Part shown: positions 33,021 to 44,880 of the stretch, piece after piece
Layout of the letters: every line of letters begins with the position of its first letter
Position numbering within the stretch: position 1 is the stretch's first letter
NCBI GenBank assembly: GCA_031769625.1
Contig: JAUIMM010000113.1
Span: 10,737,001-10,801,000, forward strand
DNA: 64,000 nt
Direction of reading: 5' to 3'
Source of the DNA: Taudactylus pleione
Lineage: Eukaryota; Chordata; Amphibia; Anura; Myobatrachidae
Program-made: the position numbers and the translations under genes
Notes under the pieces: model-generated
The model's database searches: none
Told to the model about the DNA's origin: nothing
What the model saw: the letters and a program-made list of their open reading frames with translations, nothing else

Positions 33021-33567
33021 GGAGAAGTTACGTGTATGTGTAAAAAAAGTTGAAAAAATATACATATATTATGCTTATGCAAAGGAGCTAATACCAGCCC
33101 CATGCTGCTTAGGTTAAGGGCGTCAAGAATCAAGAAGTAGTCAGCTGAGTCAAGCCAGCACCAAGATGCAAGAGAGGATCTGGTGCTTGGCGAGCTGAGG
33201 AATGGCACTGACCCAAAGAAAAGACACCCAAGCAGAGACGCCGCGGCAGGCAGACATAGAATAAGGTAAGTGTGGGGCATGTAGGGACACTGAGGGCATG
33301 GACGGACACTGTGGCTCAGAGACTACCCAGAGAAACCACATATAGGTAAAACTAACTCTCAAGCAACTGGCCTGTACCTGCCAGGAACCCTGGAATGGGG
33401 GGTCCCTAAAAATATGGGCCCCATGATTTCTGTTGCCAGCCCTGTCATTTAGTGACATGTCTACCATGACTTATCTGATATGGTCACCATTCTATAACCT
33501 AGACCTGTTTTATGTGTCCATCCCAATGGCTACAGGTACATCTTATAGGTGCCCTATAAATATAGTT

Positions 33568-33568
33568 T

Positions 33569-33602
<34 letters not shown>
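33568..33602. repeat. (AAT)n microsatellite
   Basis: About 11 TAA/AAT triplets, immediately before the Copia integrase fragment. Confidence 0.93.
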
Positions 33603-33806
33603 GCAGACTACAAAAGTCTGGTGGAGACTCAAAGGCGTCAGAAATTAAAAATCTTGATATCCGACAATGGCAGAGAATACGAAACCAAGAATGTAACTGT
33701 TTTCCTAAATAATATGGAATCGAGCTCCATGTAATCATTGTGTACATGCCAGAACAAGATGGTGTCAGCGAGCGTGGACACAAGACAATTGCAAAGACAG
33801 CCTAAA
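33603..33806 (+). pseudogene. Copia-type integrase core fragment
   Basis: 33606-33722 reads ETQRRQKLKILISDNGREYE then TKNVTVFLN; after a frame change 33727-33803 reads HVIIVYMPEQDGVSERGHKT then IAKTA. These match the integrase catalytic core of Ty1/Copia polyproteins: the second Asp in SDNG.EY and the catalytic Glu in P.Q(D/N)GV.ER. Only ~65 residues remain and no other pol domain is nearby. The flanking (AAT)n tract and hAT MITE cut it off on both sides. Confidence 0.75.
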
Positions 33807-33830
33807 GTAGTAGCAGAGTAGTATGGTGAT

Positions 33831-34236
33831 CAGGGGCGTATCTATAATGGGTGCAGGGTGTGCGGTGCACTCGGGCCCCAGGGTCCAGGGGGGCCCGCAC
33901 TGCACACCCTGCATCCATATTATGTAAAACGTTCCTCTTCGATATCCCGTGTCGGGTCTCCCAGCGCTGCTCAAAAGCCAGAAAATGGCCGCCGCAGGCA
34001 TTTTGGCCGGAATATTGCGCATGCGCTGTGAGGAAATTGCTGGGAAAATGGCGCCGCACCATTTCCCCCGGCGATCTGCGCATGTGCAATAGACTCCGGG
34101 CACACTAGTGCCCAGAGTCTATTGATTCTGCTTTGGCCGGCCAGCCATGCCAGTAGGCTGCCGGCCGCCGAAGTGAGAGGAGGGGGCCCATGACGGGGGA
34201 TGCACATGGGCCCCCTCCTCTATAAAGAGGTCCCTG
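33831..34236 (+). mobile_element. hAT MITE (family of 24345-24681)
   Basis: Termini CAGGGGCGTATCTATAATGG and, reverse-complemented, CAGGGACCTCTTTATAGAGG; GTGCAGGGTGTGCGGTGCAC and GTGCCCAGAGTCTATTG are shared with 24345-24681. Flanking 8-mers (ATGGTGAT and CAGCAGAC) do not match; insertion into a tandem array followed by unit loss could explain this. It contains GCGCATGCGCTGTGAGGAAA and GCGCCGCACCATTTCC. Confidence 0.75.
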
Positions 34237-35656
34237 CAGCAGACAGTAATAGCAGAGTATTATGGTGACAAAAGATAGTAGTAGCAGAATAGTATGGTGA
34301 CAGCAGATAGTAGTAGCAGAGTAGTAGGGTGACAACAGATAGTTGTATCAGAGTAGTATGGTGACAGCAGATACTGTAGTAGTAGCAGCAGAGTAGTATG
34401 GTGACAGCAGATAGTAGTAACAGAGTAGTATGGTGACAGCAGATAGTTTTGACAGGAGGCATCCCGACAGCCGGCATTACATACACATTCCGTAGCAGAG
34501 TAGTATGGTGACAGCAGATAGTAGTAGCAGAGTAGTATTGTGACAGCAGATAGCAGTAGCAGAGTAGCATGGTGACAGCAGATAATAGTAGCAGAGTAGT
34601 ATGGTGACAACAGATAGTAGTAGCAGAGTAGTATTGTGACAGCAGATAGTAGTAGCAAAGTAGTATGGTGACAGCAGATAAAGTAGTAGTAGCAGCAGCA
34701 GAGCATGCTGGTGACAGCAGATACAGTAGTAGTAGCAGGGTAGTATGGTGACAGCAAATAGTAGCAGCAGAGTAGTATGGTGACAGTAGATACAGTAGTA
34801 GCAGAGTAGTAGCATGACAGCAGATAGTAGTAGCAGAGTAGTAAGGTAACAGCAGATACAGTAGTAGCAGAGTAGTATGGTGACAGCAGATACAGTAGTA
34901 GCAGAGTAGTATAGTGACAGCAGATACAGTAGTAGCACAGTAGTATGGTGACAGAAGATACAGTAGTAGCAGAGTAGTATGGTGACAGCAGATAGTAGTA
35001 CCAGAGTAGTAGAGTGACAGCAGATAGTAGTAGCAGAGTAGTAGAGTGACAGCAGATAGTAGTAACAGGGTAGTATGTTGACAGCAGATAGCAGTAGCAG
35101 AGTAGTATTGTGACAGCAGATAGTAGTAGCAAAGTAGTATGGTGACAGCAGATAAAGTAGTAGTAGCAGCAGCAGAGCATGCTGGTGACAGCAGATACAG
35201 TAGTAGTAGCAGGGTAGTATGGTGACAGCAAATAGTAGCAGCAGAGTAGTATGGTGACAGTAGATACAGTAGTAGCAGAGTAGTAGCATGACAGCAGATA
35301 GTAGTAGCAGAGTAGTAAGGTAACAGCAGATACAGTAGTAGCAGAGTAGTATGGTGACAGCAGATACAGTAGTAGCAGAGTAGTATAGTGACAGCAGATA
35401 CAGTAGTAGCACAGTAGTATGGTGACAGAAGATACAGTAGTAGCAGAGTAGTATGGTGACAGAAGATACAGTAGTAGCAGAGTAGTATGGTGACAGCAGA
35501 TAGTAGTACCAGAGTAGTAGAGTGACAGCAGATAGTAGTAGCAGAGTAGTAGAGTGACAGCAGATAGTAGTAACAGGGTAGTATGTTGACAGCAGATAGC
35601 AGTAGCAGAGTAGAATGGTGACAGCAGATAGTAGTAACAGGGTAGTATGTTAACAG
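34237..35656 (+). repeat. Minisatellite TAGTAGCAGAGTAGTATGGTGACAGCAGA with higher-order duplication
   Basis: About 45 units of 28-34 bases (GCAGAGTAGTATGGTGACAG then CAGATA plus one to four TAG). A block with a distinctive variant order (GCAGAGCATGCTGGTGACAG, GTAGTAGCATGACAGC, GTAAGGTAACAGC) occurs twice, 474 bases apart (34623 versus 35097). The second block carries one extra unit, shifting later landmarks to 508. A ~50 bp piece of the CCGGC-type MITE interrupts it at 34446-34495. ORFs of 300-490 codons on the minus strand are repeat translations. Confidence 0.93.
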
Positions 35657-35795
35657 CATGCGCTATGTAGTTTAGGAAAAGTGACACCTGGTGGGCAAAA
35701 TGTTGTATTACACGTAATGAAATCAGACGCATGCGCTATGTAGTTTAGGAAAAGTGACATCTGGTGGGCAAAATGTTGTATTACACGTAATGACT
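35657..35795 (+). repeat. 73 bp tandem duplication
   Basis: CATGCGCTATGTAGTTTAGG...CACGTAATGA occurs at 35657 and 35730 with one substitution (CACCTGG versus CATCTGG) over the compared bases, so the duplication is recent. Confidence 0.93.
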
Positions 35796-35904
35796 TTTTT
35801 CACTACTAAACTTTCTTTGTGGCGCGACTCATGGCATGGTGTGTGGCGCGCCATGCGTGGCGTGAGAGATAGCACTGTGATGCCACGTTATAGCTGGGCA
35901 CATC

Positions 35905-38735
35905 AGTAGGTGATTCTAGAATGACCATAGGGATACTCAGATGGGTGATTATAGAATGACCATAGGGATACTCAGATGGGTGATTATAGAATGATTATAG
36001 AATGACCATAGGACTACTCAGATGGGTGATTACAGAAAGCTTATAGAATTACAATAGGGCTACTCAGATGATCAGATGAGTGATTATAGAATGAACACAG
36101 GGCTACTCAGATGGGTGATTATAGAATGATCATAGGGCTACTCGGGTGATTATAGAATGATTATAGAATGACTATAGGGCTACTCAGATGGGTGATTATA
36201 GAATGATTATAGAATGACCATAGGGCTACTCAGGTGGGTGATTGTAGAATGACCATAGGAATACTCAGATGGGTGATTACAGAATGACCATAGGGCTACT
36301 CAGATGTGTGATTATAGAATGACCATAGGGCTACTCAGATGGGTGATTATAGAATGATTATAGAATGACTAAAGGACTACTCAGATGGGTGATTATAGAA
36401 TGATTATAGAATGACAATAGGGCTACTCAGATGAATGATTATAGAATGACCATAGAGCTACTCAGATGGGTGATTATAGAATGACCATAGGGCTACTCTG
36501 ATGGGTAATTATAGAATGACCATAGGGCTACCCAGATGGGTGATTGTAGAATGATTATAGAATGACCATAGGGCTACTCAGATGGGTGATTATATAATTA
36601 TTATAGAATGACCATAGGGCTACTCAGATGGGTGATTATAGAATGATTATGGAATGACCATAGGGCTACTCAGATGAGTGATTATAGAATGACCATAGAG
36701 TTACTCTGATGGGTGATTATAGAATGACCATAGGGCTACTCAGATGGATGATTATAGAATAATTATAGAATGACCATAGGGCTACTCAGATGGGTGATTG
36801 CAGAATGATTATAGAATGAGCATAGGGCTGCTCAGATGGGTGATTATATAATTATTATAGAATGACCATAGGGCTACTCAGATGGGTGATTATAGAATGA
36901 ATATGGAATGATAATAGGGCTACTCAGATGAATGATTATAGAATGACCATAGAGCTACTCTGATGGGTGATTATAGAATGACCATAGGGCTACTCAGATG
37001 GGTGATTATAGAATGACTATAGGACTACTCAGATGGGTGATTATATAATTATTATAGAATGACCATAGGGCTACTCAGATGGGTGATTATAGAATGATTA
37101 TGGAATGATAATAGGGCTACTCAGATGAGTGATTATAGAATGACCATAGAGCTACTCTGATGGGTGATTATAAAATGACCATAGGGCTACTCAGATGGGT
37201 GATTATAGAATGACCATAGGGCTACTCAGATGGATGATTATAGAATGATTATAGAATGACCATAAGGCTACTCAGATGGGTGATTACAGAATGACCATAG
37301 GGCTACTAAGATGGGTGATTATAGAATGATTATAGAATGACCATAGGGCTACTGAGATGGGTGATTATAGAATGATTATAGAATGACCATAGGGCTACTC
37401 AGATGGGTGATTATAGAATGATTATAGAATGACCATAGGCTACTCAGATTGGTGTTTATAGAATGTTTATAGAATGACTATAGGGCTACTCAGATGGGTG
37501 ATTATGGAATGACCATAGGACTACTCAGATGTGTGATTAAAGAATGATTATAGAATGACCATAGAGCTACTCAGATGGGTAATTATAGAATGATTATAGA
37601 ATGACCATAGGGCTACTAAGATGGGGGATTATAGAATGAGTATAGAATGACCATAGGGCTACTCAGATGGGTGATTATAGAATGAATATAGATTGACCAT
37701 AGAGCTACTCAGATGGATGATTATAGAATTACCATAGGGCTACTCAGATGTGTGATTATAGAATGATTATAGAATGACCATAGGGCTACTAAGATGGGGG
37801 ATTATAGAATGATTATAGAATGACCATAGGGCTACTTAGATGGGTGTTTATAGAATGACCATAGGGCTACTGAAATGGGTGATTATAAAATGACCATAGG
37901 GCTACTCAGATGGGTGATTATAGAATGACCACAGGGGTACTCAGATAGGTGATTATAGAATGACCATAGGGTTACTGAGATGGGTGCTTATAGAATGATT
38001 ATAGAATGACCATAGGGCTACTCAGATGGGTGATTATAGAATGTTTATAGAATGACCATAGGGCTATTCAGATGGGTGATTATAGAATGACCATTGGACT
38101 ACTCAGTTGTGTGATTAAAGAATGATTATAGAATGACCATAGGGCTACTCAGATGGGTAATTATAGAATGATTATAGAATGACCATAGGGCTACTAAGAT
38201 GGGGGATTATAGAATGATTATAGAATGACCATAGGGCTACTCACATGGGTGATTATAGAATGAATATAGAATGACCATAGAGCTACTCAGATGGATGATT
38301 ATAGAATTACCATAGGGCTACTCAGATATGTGATTATAGAATGATTATAGAATGACCATAGGGCTACTAAGATGGGGGATTATAGAATGATTATAGAATG
38401 ACCATAGGGCTACTTAAATGGGTGTTTATAGAATGACCATAGGGCTAATGAAATGGGTGATTATAAAATGACCATAGGGCTACTCAGATGGGTGATTATA
38501 GAATGACCATAGGGCTACTCAGATAGGTTATTATAGAATGACCATAGGGTTACTGAGATGGGTGCTTATAGAATGATTATAGAATGACCATAGGGCTACT
38601 CAGATGGGTGATTATAGAATGTTTATAGAATGACCATAGGGCTACTCAGATGGGTGATTATAGAATGACCATAGGACTACTCAGACGTGTGATTATAGAA
38701 TTATTATAGAATGACCATAGGGCCACTCAGATGGG
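35905..38735 (+). repeat. 2.8 kb minisatellite (GAATGACCATAGGGCTACTC...) with 578 bp higher-order repeat
   Basis: Basic 35 bp unit GAATGACCATAGGGCTACTC + AGATGGGTGATTATA, alternating with a 46 bp form carrying an extra GAATGATTATA. In the right third, rare variants recur exactly 578 bases apart: GTGTGATTA at 37531, 38109 and 38687, and GTTACTGAGA at 37971 and 38549. At least two full higher-order units are therefore present. Both strands lack long ORFs; no gene. Confidence 0.95.
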
Positions 38736-38744
38736 TCTAACTTA

Positions 38745-40257
38745 TCAATAAACAAATATTAATATCTACAGATATAAATTTAAATTACATCTTCTTGACA
38801 GATTTATTAGCTATGTCTAGACTTGGAGAACATAAATCCTCGATAGTAAACAGTGTCTGACATTTTACACCACTGTTCTAAATAGAACCATAGAATCTCT
38901 TATCTTTCCTGTCATATAAATCAGAATTTAATACAAAGGATGAATACACTGTACTATAGCCTTAATTGGCTAACATAAGTTATTCTATATGAATACATTT
39001 CTAAGAGCTAGAATAGATAGATAAGGAGTGAGGCCCTTCTCAGGCTCAATGTCTCACACAGGATATAATTTCTTCTTCGCATTTGAACACAAAATTGAGT
39101 CATGCTTCTACATGATTCTTTACTTTAACAGTGGGGAGGAGGTGAGCACACAGCACATACTGTATGATCAGCAGACCTTCTGTTAAGGTGGTATTAGGTA
39201 TGAATATGATAGAAGTTTATCTTTAATTGTATTATCAGAGACAGCCTATTGCTTTCCAACTATTTTGGAACTACAGGTTCCAGCTTACCCTATGACAGGG
39301 CATGCTGAGCATTGTAGTTCCACAATACCGAATAGCTACAGTAGAGGTACTGATAAAACACTGACTGAAAGCACCTACCTTGCAGCTTGCATAGTCACTT
39401 GAGTGAGACCACCCAAGTGGGATGCTCGCATTGCAGTATAATAGTAGATACTGTATGTTTTTTAATCACAAGTCTGATATTTTGAAGTCTGTCACTATAC
39501 TAAAGATAGACATGCTTTATACAGTAGCAGCATACTTTTAATACCACTTGTTAAACTAGCATTATCAAGATGAACGCTAAATACTTATCTCCACAATTCA
39601 TCCAAAACAATATTGCTGATACTTGCATGAGCTATGGGTTGACTAACTGCTTGTGGGGCCTGACTTTAAGCCGTCTAAGCAGTATTGGGCTTCGATATCC
39701 TTCAAGGTGAAAAAAGAATGGAAAAAACGTATTTTAAAAAAAAATCACTACAACATTTAAAAACACTGATACATTAAAAATACTTTATTCAAGTAGCAAA
39801 GCTATTTTTTTTAAATGATTCAATGATTTTCATTTATTATCTGTTAACAAAATAAGTATTGCAGTGGAACTAGTACCACCATAATTCTTGTGCACAGGGA
39901 AACCATTGTTGATGAAAGCCTCCATCAGGGCAATTGACAGTGGTAAGATTTGCCAGCTCTATAGGCAAAAGTTTTTAAAATCCGAAGAATGAGCATAACT
40001 GCCATCCTAAGGTTGTAGACTTTGCTTTTGATTGCTAGCCTGCAGGACACTATCAACATCAGCAGAAGAGGAGGAGAAAGTTAAGGGGTGAGAAGGGCAC
40101 AAGTTAGGGCTGAGAGTTAAAGGTAGTCAGACAAACAAAGGGTGACAACAAACAGACACCCACAATATTGAGACACACAAAGGAGGATGCTGTGACAACG
40201 AGATACAAGTCAACACACATGAAATTAAGGAGACAATAAAGGCATAGAAATGTAGTG
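38745..40257. other. No gene; AT-rich sequence with one short foldback
   Basis: Mostly unique AT-rich DNA. 39265-39332 holds a decayed MITE-like foldback (TGGAACTACAGGTTCCAGC ... TGCTGAGCATTGTAGTTCCA). No ORF with a recognisable domain. Confidence 0.55.
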
Positions 40258-40265
40258 GCACATAT

Positions 40266-40533
40266 CAGAGCCGTAACTAGACTTTTTGGTGCCCTGTGCC
40301 AGAAAGAGCATTGGCGCCCCCCTCCATTTTCAAATAGGGACATACAGTAAGATAGTGTATTCGAAAAAGGGCCATGGCCTTATGGGGAATGGCCAGGGAA
40401 GAGATAGGGGAGGCCAGGAGATTAAATAATAGGAAGCTACAAGTGAGAATGATTATAAACAGGAAAATTGACAGGCCCAAACAGCGCCCCCTGCCCTGCA
40501 GTGCCCTGTCACACCACCCTAGTTACGGCCCTG
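40266..40533 (-). mobile_element. hAT MITE (CAGRGCCGTAACTAG family)
   Basis: Termini CAGAGCCGTAACTAGACTTT and, reverse-complemented, CAGGGCCGTAACTAGGGTGG. Flanks GCACATAT (40258-40265) and GAACATAA (40534-40541) share 6 of 8 bases. It aligns with the complement of 50690-50959 (AGAAAGAGCATTGGCGCCCC; GGCCATGGCCTTATGGGGAA; CAGGCCCAAACAGCGCCCCC). Confidence 0.8.
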
Positions 40534-40847
40534 GAACATAAGCACAAACACAAAAATAGAGGGCAGTGGCAGAAGAGTCAAAGGAAAACAAACACACAAG
40601 TGGGGAAGGAGTTATCTTAGAAAAGTTAGCTAGAGTTTACGTGCGCTGTCTTGCTGTACAAATTAATTCTCCTGGTGCTGCAATCTGGACTATATCGCCA
40701 TTATCCAATCACCACTCACCGAGATTGACATTCCTAAATTATATAAAAGAGTAGAAGCCACTTAAAATAAATCTGGGTACACATCTTTACAATAGCCAGG
40801 GCGTTCTTTCGATTCACGACCCATTAATGCGATATCTTAATACTGTG

Positions 40848-41060
40848 CAGGGCCACCATAAGGGGGTACTGCCCCGGACTGGAGTCCCGGGCCCTGACAA
40901 GGAAGGTTGCCCAACCAGCACTGAAGGGGGCACATATCCTCCATTGTTCCGGCTTCCACAGTGACCCTAAGCACCGGCAGCCAACCCCAGTCAAATTTAG
41001 TCAAGTATGCTATTAACCCAAAAAGAAAATAGATGTAATTCTTGCATGATGTCTGATACA
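40848..41060 (+). other. hAT-like terminus, partner not found
   Basis: CAGGGCCACCATAAGGGGGT at 40848 has the form of a hAT terminus, followed by a GTCCCGGGCCCTGACAAGGA segment. No matching right end or 8 bp duplication was seen before the next MITE. Confidence 0.3.
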
Positions 41061-41189
41061 ATTACCAAGTAAGACTCTCACAGAGAAACAGTTTTGTCAT
41101 GGGCTATATTCAGGCAAATAGCTCCAAAAATATAAATCTTTCAGTTTTCATCTATATCCATTCCCTTGTCTGCAATCGTCTGGAATGGG

Positions 41190-41690
41190 CCAGCTGTCGG
41201 GATGCCTCCTGTCACAATACCAACAGCAGCATCCCGATGGTTCATGTCCCGACAGGGGTGGGGTAAGTATACTTACCCTCTCCCTTCTCCCCCTAACCTT
41301 CTTGTAGCCTAACCTTCTCACCCCACACCCCAACCCTCCCCGTTAGAGCCTAAACCTAAGTCTCCCCCCTTTGTGCCTAACCCTAATCCTCCCCCCTTAG
41401 TGTCTAACCCTAACGTCCACCCCTCAGAGGTACATGACGCTAACCCTCCCACTAGGGTTGCCTAACCCTAGCCTCCTCCCCCCAAAACCTAACGCTAACC
41501 CCGCTAACTGACTTTAATCTAACCCTCCTGCCCCACGACTAACACTACGGGTGCCACGGCTTTCCTTAGTTCAGACACGAATCCTCCTGGATTCTGGCGT
41601 TGGGCTTAAGATAGGCGCCAGTATTTTGATGCCTATCTTAACTCCCTTGTCGGATTCCAGTGTCGGTACCTGTCTGGACCATGTGCAGTA
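41190..41690. mobile_element. Foldback MITE with CAGCTGTCGGGATGCC ends and CCTAACCCTAA core
   Basis: Left: CAGCTGTCGGGATGCCTCCT, CAGCATCCCGATGGTTCATG. Core 41270-41550: repeated CCTAACCCTAATCCTCCCCC. Right: GGATTCTGGCGTTGGGCTTA and GATGCCTATCTTAACTCCCT. Same family as 3762-4245 and 61095-61335. Confidence 0.65.
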
Positions 41691-42770
41691 GAGGGTATGG
41701 AGTATTGCCTATGACCATATTTGGAGATCCTGGTGACTGAAAGTCTACATATTAAATTACATTTGCTAAATGGTAATCAACCTGTTGTGCGAATTTCACT
41801 GGTTGCTATTTAACAGGTCTGATGGCTGACTTCTAAATCTGTTTTATCTCTGTGAATTCAGTATGATCATATTTTCATAAATTCATATTTGGGCCAAGTA
41901 GATTGAGATTCTATATGATATTTTATAATTAGATTAGGTAATGTTCTCTATGATGACTATACATGTACCGATTTAAACTGTATGAAATTTGAGCAGACTT
42001 AATTTTAAAACTGGCTACATTACAAACATTGTTGGAACAAAGTGATAACAGGAATCAGCTCAGAAGGATGTCACAAATGTTCATTATGAGCAAAAGCCCT
42101 CATTCAGACCCGGACGCAAGTGGCCGTTCGTACATTCGGTGTACATACAAACATATGTAAATTCAAGCACTCGCTCGTATTTTCGAACGCAGCTAAACAT
42201 CCTCCCCAAACTCTACCGACCCCTCCTCTAACTAACGAGCGTGCCAAATAGCGAGCGTACATCCCCAAAGTGGCTTGAAGGGAACGCACGCACAAGTAGA
42301 AACCGGAAGTGGAACTGTCAGATTCCGATTACCTGCTCCTTTATTCTGCCTACCTCCTTCAATCGTATCATGCCAATCAATATATCAATTAGCTTAATCC
42401 TTTTTATTTATTTTTTTGACAATGCAATAAACTTTAATCTTGTCCGTGTTTGTGTTTACCCGCAGAATACGCACGGCTTAAACATTCGCTTTTCTTTGTC
42501 AAAATACATGTTAGAGCCAATTAAACAATTATTATTATTTTTTTTAACCACGCATATTTTCCTGGGATCATTTCTTTATTTAAATTTGCTTACGCATGTC
42601 ACTGCATCAAGCCTATCATAACTCTCAAGAGATTTCTGGCCCTGTCGAACACATGACTCATACACTAACCAATAGAATTGGTCCTGTTAATTACCCAAAT
42701 ACATTAGCCAATCAAATTTATTTTCGTGTCTTTATTAAAAATGATTTTTAACAAATACACCATTGCCATC

Positions 42771-44054
42771 ATGAGAGCCTCGGCATTCACCAGGCGCGAG
42801 CTGCTGGTGTTAACCGAGGTGATGGATAGGCGGATCACCAGCCAGCCTCCACCCATCACAAATAGAGAGAAGCGTTCCGCATATGCGGAGGTACGTGGCC
42901 GCCTGCGTTCCTTCGGTTCACGCCGCCAGATCGGCCAGCTGGAGCGCAGGTGGTCCGACCTGCAACGGCAGACGAACCGCTTGCTGGCATGCTTTCGCTT
43001 GCAGATCACGGAAAGTAAGTTTTTGGGACTGTGGTTTTCATGTTTATCTTTGTGTCCCTAACTGCGTGTGCATGTTTTCATGTATGTCCTATTTATTCAT
43101 TGTACTCATATCTGCATGGCCATGTTTTCATGTATGTCCTATTTAGTCATTGTACTCATATCTGCATGGCCATGTTTTCATGTATGTCCTATTTATTCAT
43201 TGTACTCATATCTGCATGGCCATGTTTTCATATTTGTGTTGTCATAAATTAGTGTTTAACTTGGTTTTGGTTGAAACTAACAACAATTTGTTTCACATCT
43301 TTTAGGGGCAGAGCGAAGACTACGGCGTATAGGCGTCAAAGACGGCGCTCTCGCCCACTCTCCTCAACCCCAATCCAAACTTCCACACCCCCAAATTCCC
43401 CTATTTCCCCCTCCTCCCCAGCCTGCACAGACCCTGTGGAGGATGTTTCGGGGCTCCTTCCCCTCCATCCCATATCCCCCTCTCCTCCAACCACCCCTCT
43501 TCTAACTACCCCCTCCCCTGAATCCCAAATCACCCCGCCAACCTCGTTGGGGAATGGAGGCACCTCCGAGGAGGACGAGGGAGTGGCTTCTGGAGCGGCC
43601 GTTAGTTTGAACGGTATGGGTTTTTTTTAGTTTAGTTTTTTGCAAAAACTGTTTGTATGTAATCATGTGTCTGTGCCTTTTTTTGTGTTATTTTGGCGAA
43701 TATTGTGGAGTTTTTGGTTTGTTTTTACCTGTTACTGCTGATTTCACCATACACATATCACACCTGTCTGAATCTGATTTTTTGACTTGTAATTTTTGGG
43801 GGGACCATTTTGGGGTGCTTGGTATTTTCGGTGTAATTCTGCTTTTGGCCACAATATTGACATTTTTGGTCAGCTTGGTTTGGCTTGTTTTTTAATGTGG
43901 TTTCATTATTGATGTATTAATCCCCACACTTTTCTAACCCACAGAGGAACAGAGGCGTATGGCGGAATTAGCTGGATGTGTGGGGCGGATGCGTGACCAC
44001 GTCATCGGGCTGCTGGTGGTCCTTGACCATATGTCGGTCCTCCTTAGGAACTAG
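42771..44054 (+). CDS. Myb/SANT-like protein A of the Harbinger element (3 exons)
   Basis: Exons 42771-43014, 43306-43613 and 43945-44054 with donors GTAAGT and GTATGG and acceptors TTTTAG and CCACAG. Exon 1 encodes a trihelix/Myb_DNA-bind_5-like domain (residues ~5-80): FTRRELLVLTEVMDRR, then AYAEVRGRLRSF and LERRWSDLQRQ. Exon 2 is Pro/Ser/Thr-rich with an acidic end (TSEEDEGVASG). Exon 3 gives a C-terminal amphipathic helix (EEQRRMAELAGCVGRMRDHV) ending at TAG. ATG 42771 is preferred (A at -3, next to the domain); 42741 is in frame too. Using the first acceptor AG, exon 1 (phase 1) does not join exon 2 in its open frame; an AG at 43312-43313 would restore it. So there is either alternative splicing or a one-base lesion. 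AATAAA follows at 44082. Probable role: DNA-binding or import partner of the transposase. Confidence 0.7.
43071..43230 (+). repeat. 50 bp tandem repeat in MybA intron 1
   Basis: Units starting at 43071, 43121 and 43171, with a partial at 43221 (CATGTTTTCATGTATGTCCT ... TCTGCATGGC), differ by one or two bases. They lie wholly within the first intron. Confidence 0.93.
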
Positions 44055-44081
44055 TTTTAGTTTTTTTTTGTACAAAAGTTT

Positions 44082-44087
44082 AATAAA
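44082..44087 (+). terminator. Poly(A) signal of MybA
   Basis: AATAAA 28 bases after the MybA stop codon, followed by AT-rich sequence. Confidence 0.6.
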
Positions 44088-44524
44088 TTAAAAATTTAAC
44101 CTTAACGTTCTGTCTCATTCCTTGTTTCCAAATCAGAGATTGTTTACACTGACATAAGTAGACTCTTCCAGCAATGATTTGCAATTCTTGTCACTAAGAT
44201 TGTGTGTTGTATTTTTTAGGAAAACAGGCACAAGAAACACCTAACAGTAACAATCTGATTGGCCTTTTTTGGTGTTGTACAAATTATATATTACTACATT
44301 TTACAGGTTCCTATTTGGGGGGCAACCTGCTTAGGCCGATATTACGAAGCCAACTGATTGTACAGGATTCCTTTGGGTGTTGGTTTGGACCCAGAAAACA
44401 TCTTACATTTTAGCTCAACTTGCGTCATTACAGGCTTACCCCTTAGGCAAATTTAACGTGTGTGAACCTGGTTACACTTGCTTGTAATGGGCAAAAAAAG
44501 GTACAAAATTACACACTCAAAACA

Positions 44525-44530
44525 TTTATT
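44525..44530 (-). terminator. Poly(A) signal of the Harbinger transposase
   Basis: Minus-strand AATAAA about 350 bases beyond the transposase stop. With the MybA signal at 44082 it defines convergent 3' ends. Confidence 0.55.
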
Positions 44531-44880
44531 CACAACATAACTAAAATAACAAAGTGTTCACTCACAAACAATACACACAGTGATAATCATAAATACAACC
44601 CATACAACAACATTTTAACATACAAAAAAAAAAATCAAGAACTGGTTGACGAAGGACCATGCCAACATGATTCCACAAATGTGGCGTTGCAATATGGGTT
44701 CCATAATATATTTCCAAAGTGTCCCCATGAAGGTTTTTTTAGGGTAGCAGGAAGTAGTCATCGTTGGAGTCCCAAAGATTATGAAAACAAACAGAAGATG
44801 GAGAAAAAAACACAAAATAATTAGATGTTCTCAAATAATCCTTACCACATTGTGTCTAAACACTGTTGTGTTGCCAATAA

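Larger units (their letters stand above)
30880..33444. mobile_element. Possible hAT-like element with internal minisatellite and LTR insertion
   Basis: Right end TTGCCAGCCCTG (33433-33444) complements the CAGGGCTGCCA terminus seen at 8069. The interior consists of a GC-rich left segment (30950-31190), the GGGATGGGAGAGCACAGTGT minisatellite, and the solo LTR. The left terminus and target duplication were not identified, so the claim is tentative. Confidence 0.3.

Noticed and set aside
33823..34244. 8 bp target duplication around the hAT MITE at 33831-34236
   Set aside because: The flanking 8-mers do not match; no duplication is claimed, although the termini are good.
34220..35732. ORFs of 479, 490 and 311 codons on the minus strand
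   Set aside because: They are translations of a ~31 bp minisatellite (Leu/Tyr/Cys/Thr-repetitive), open in several overlapping frames at once, with no domain.
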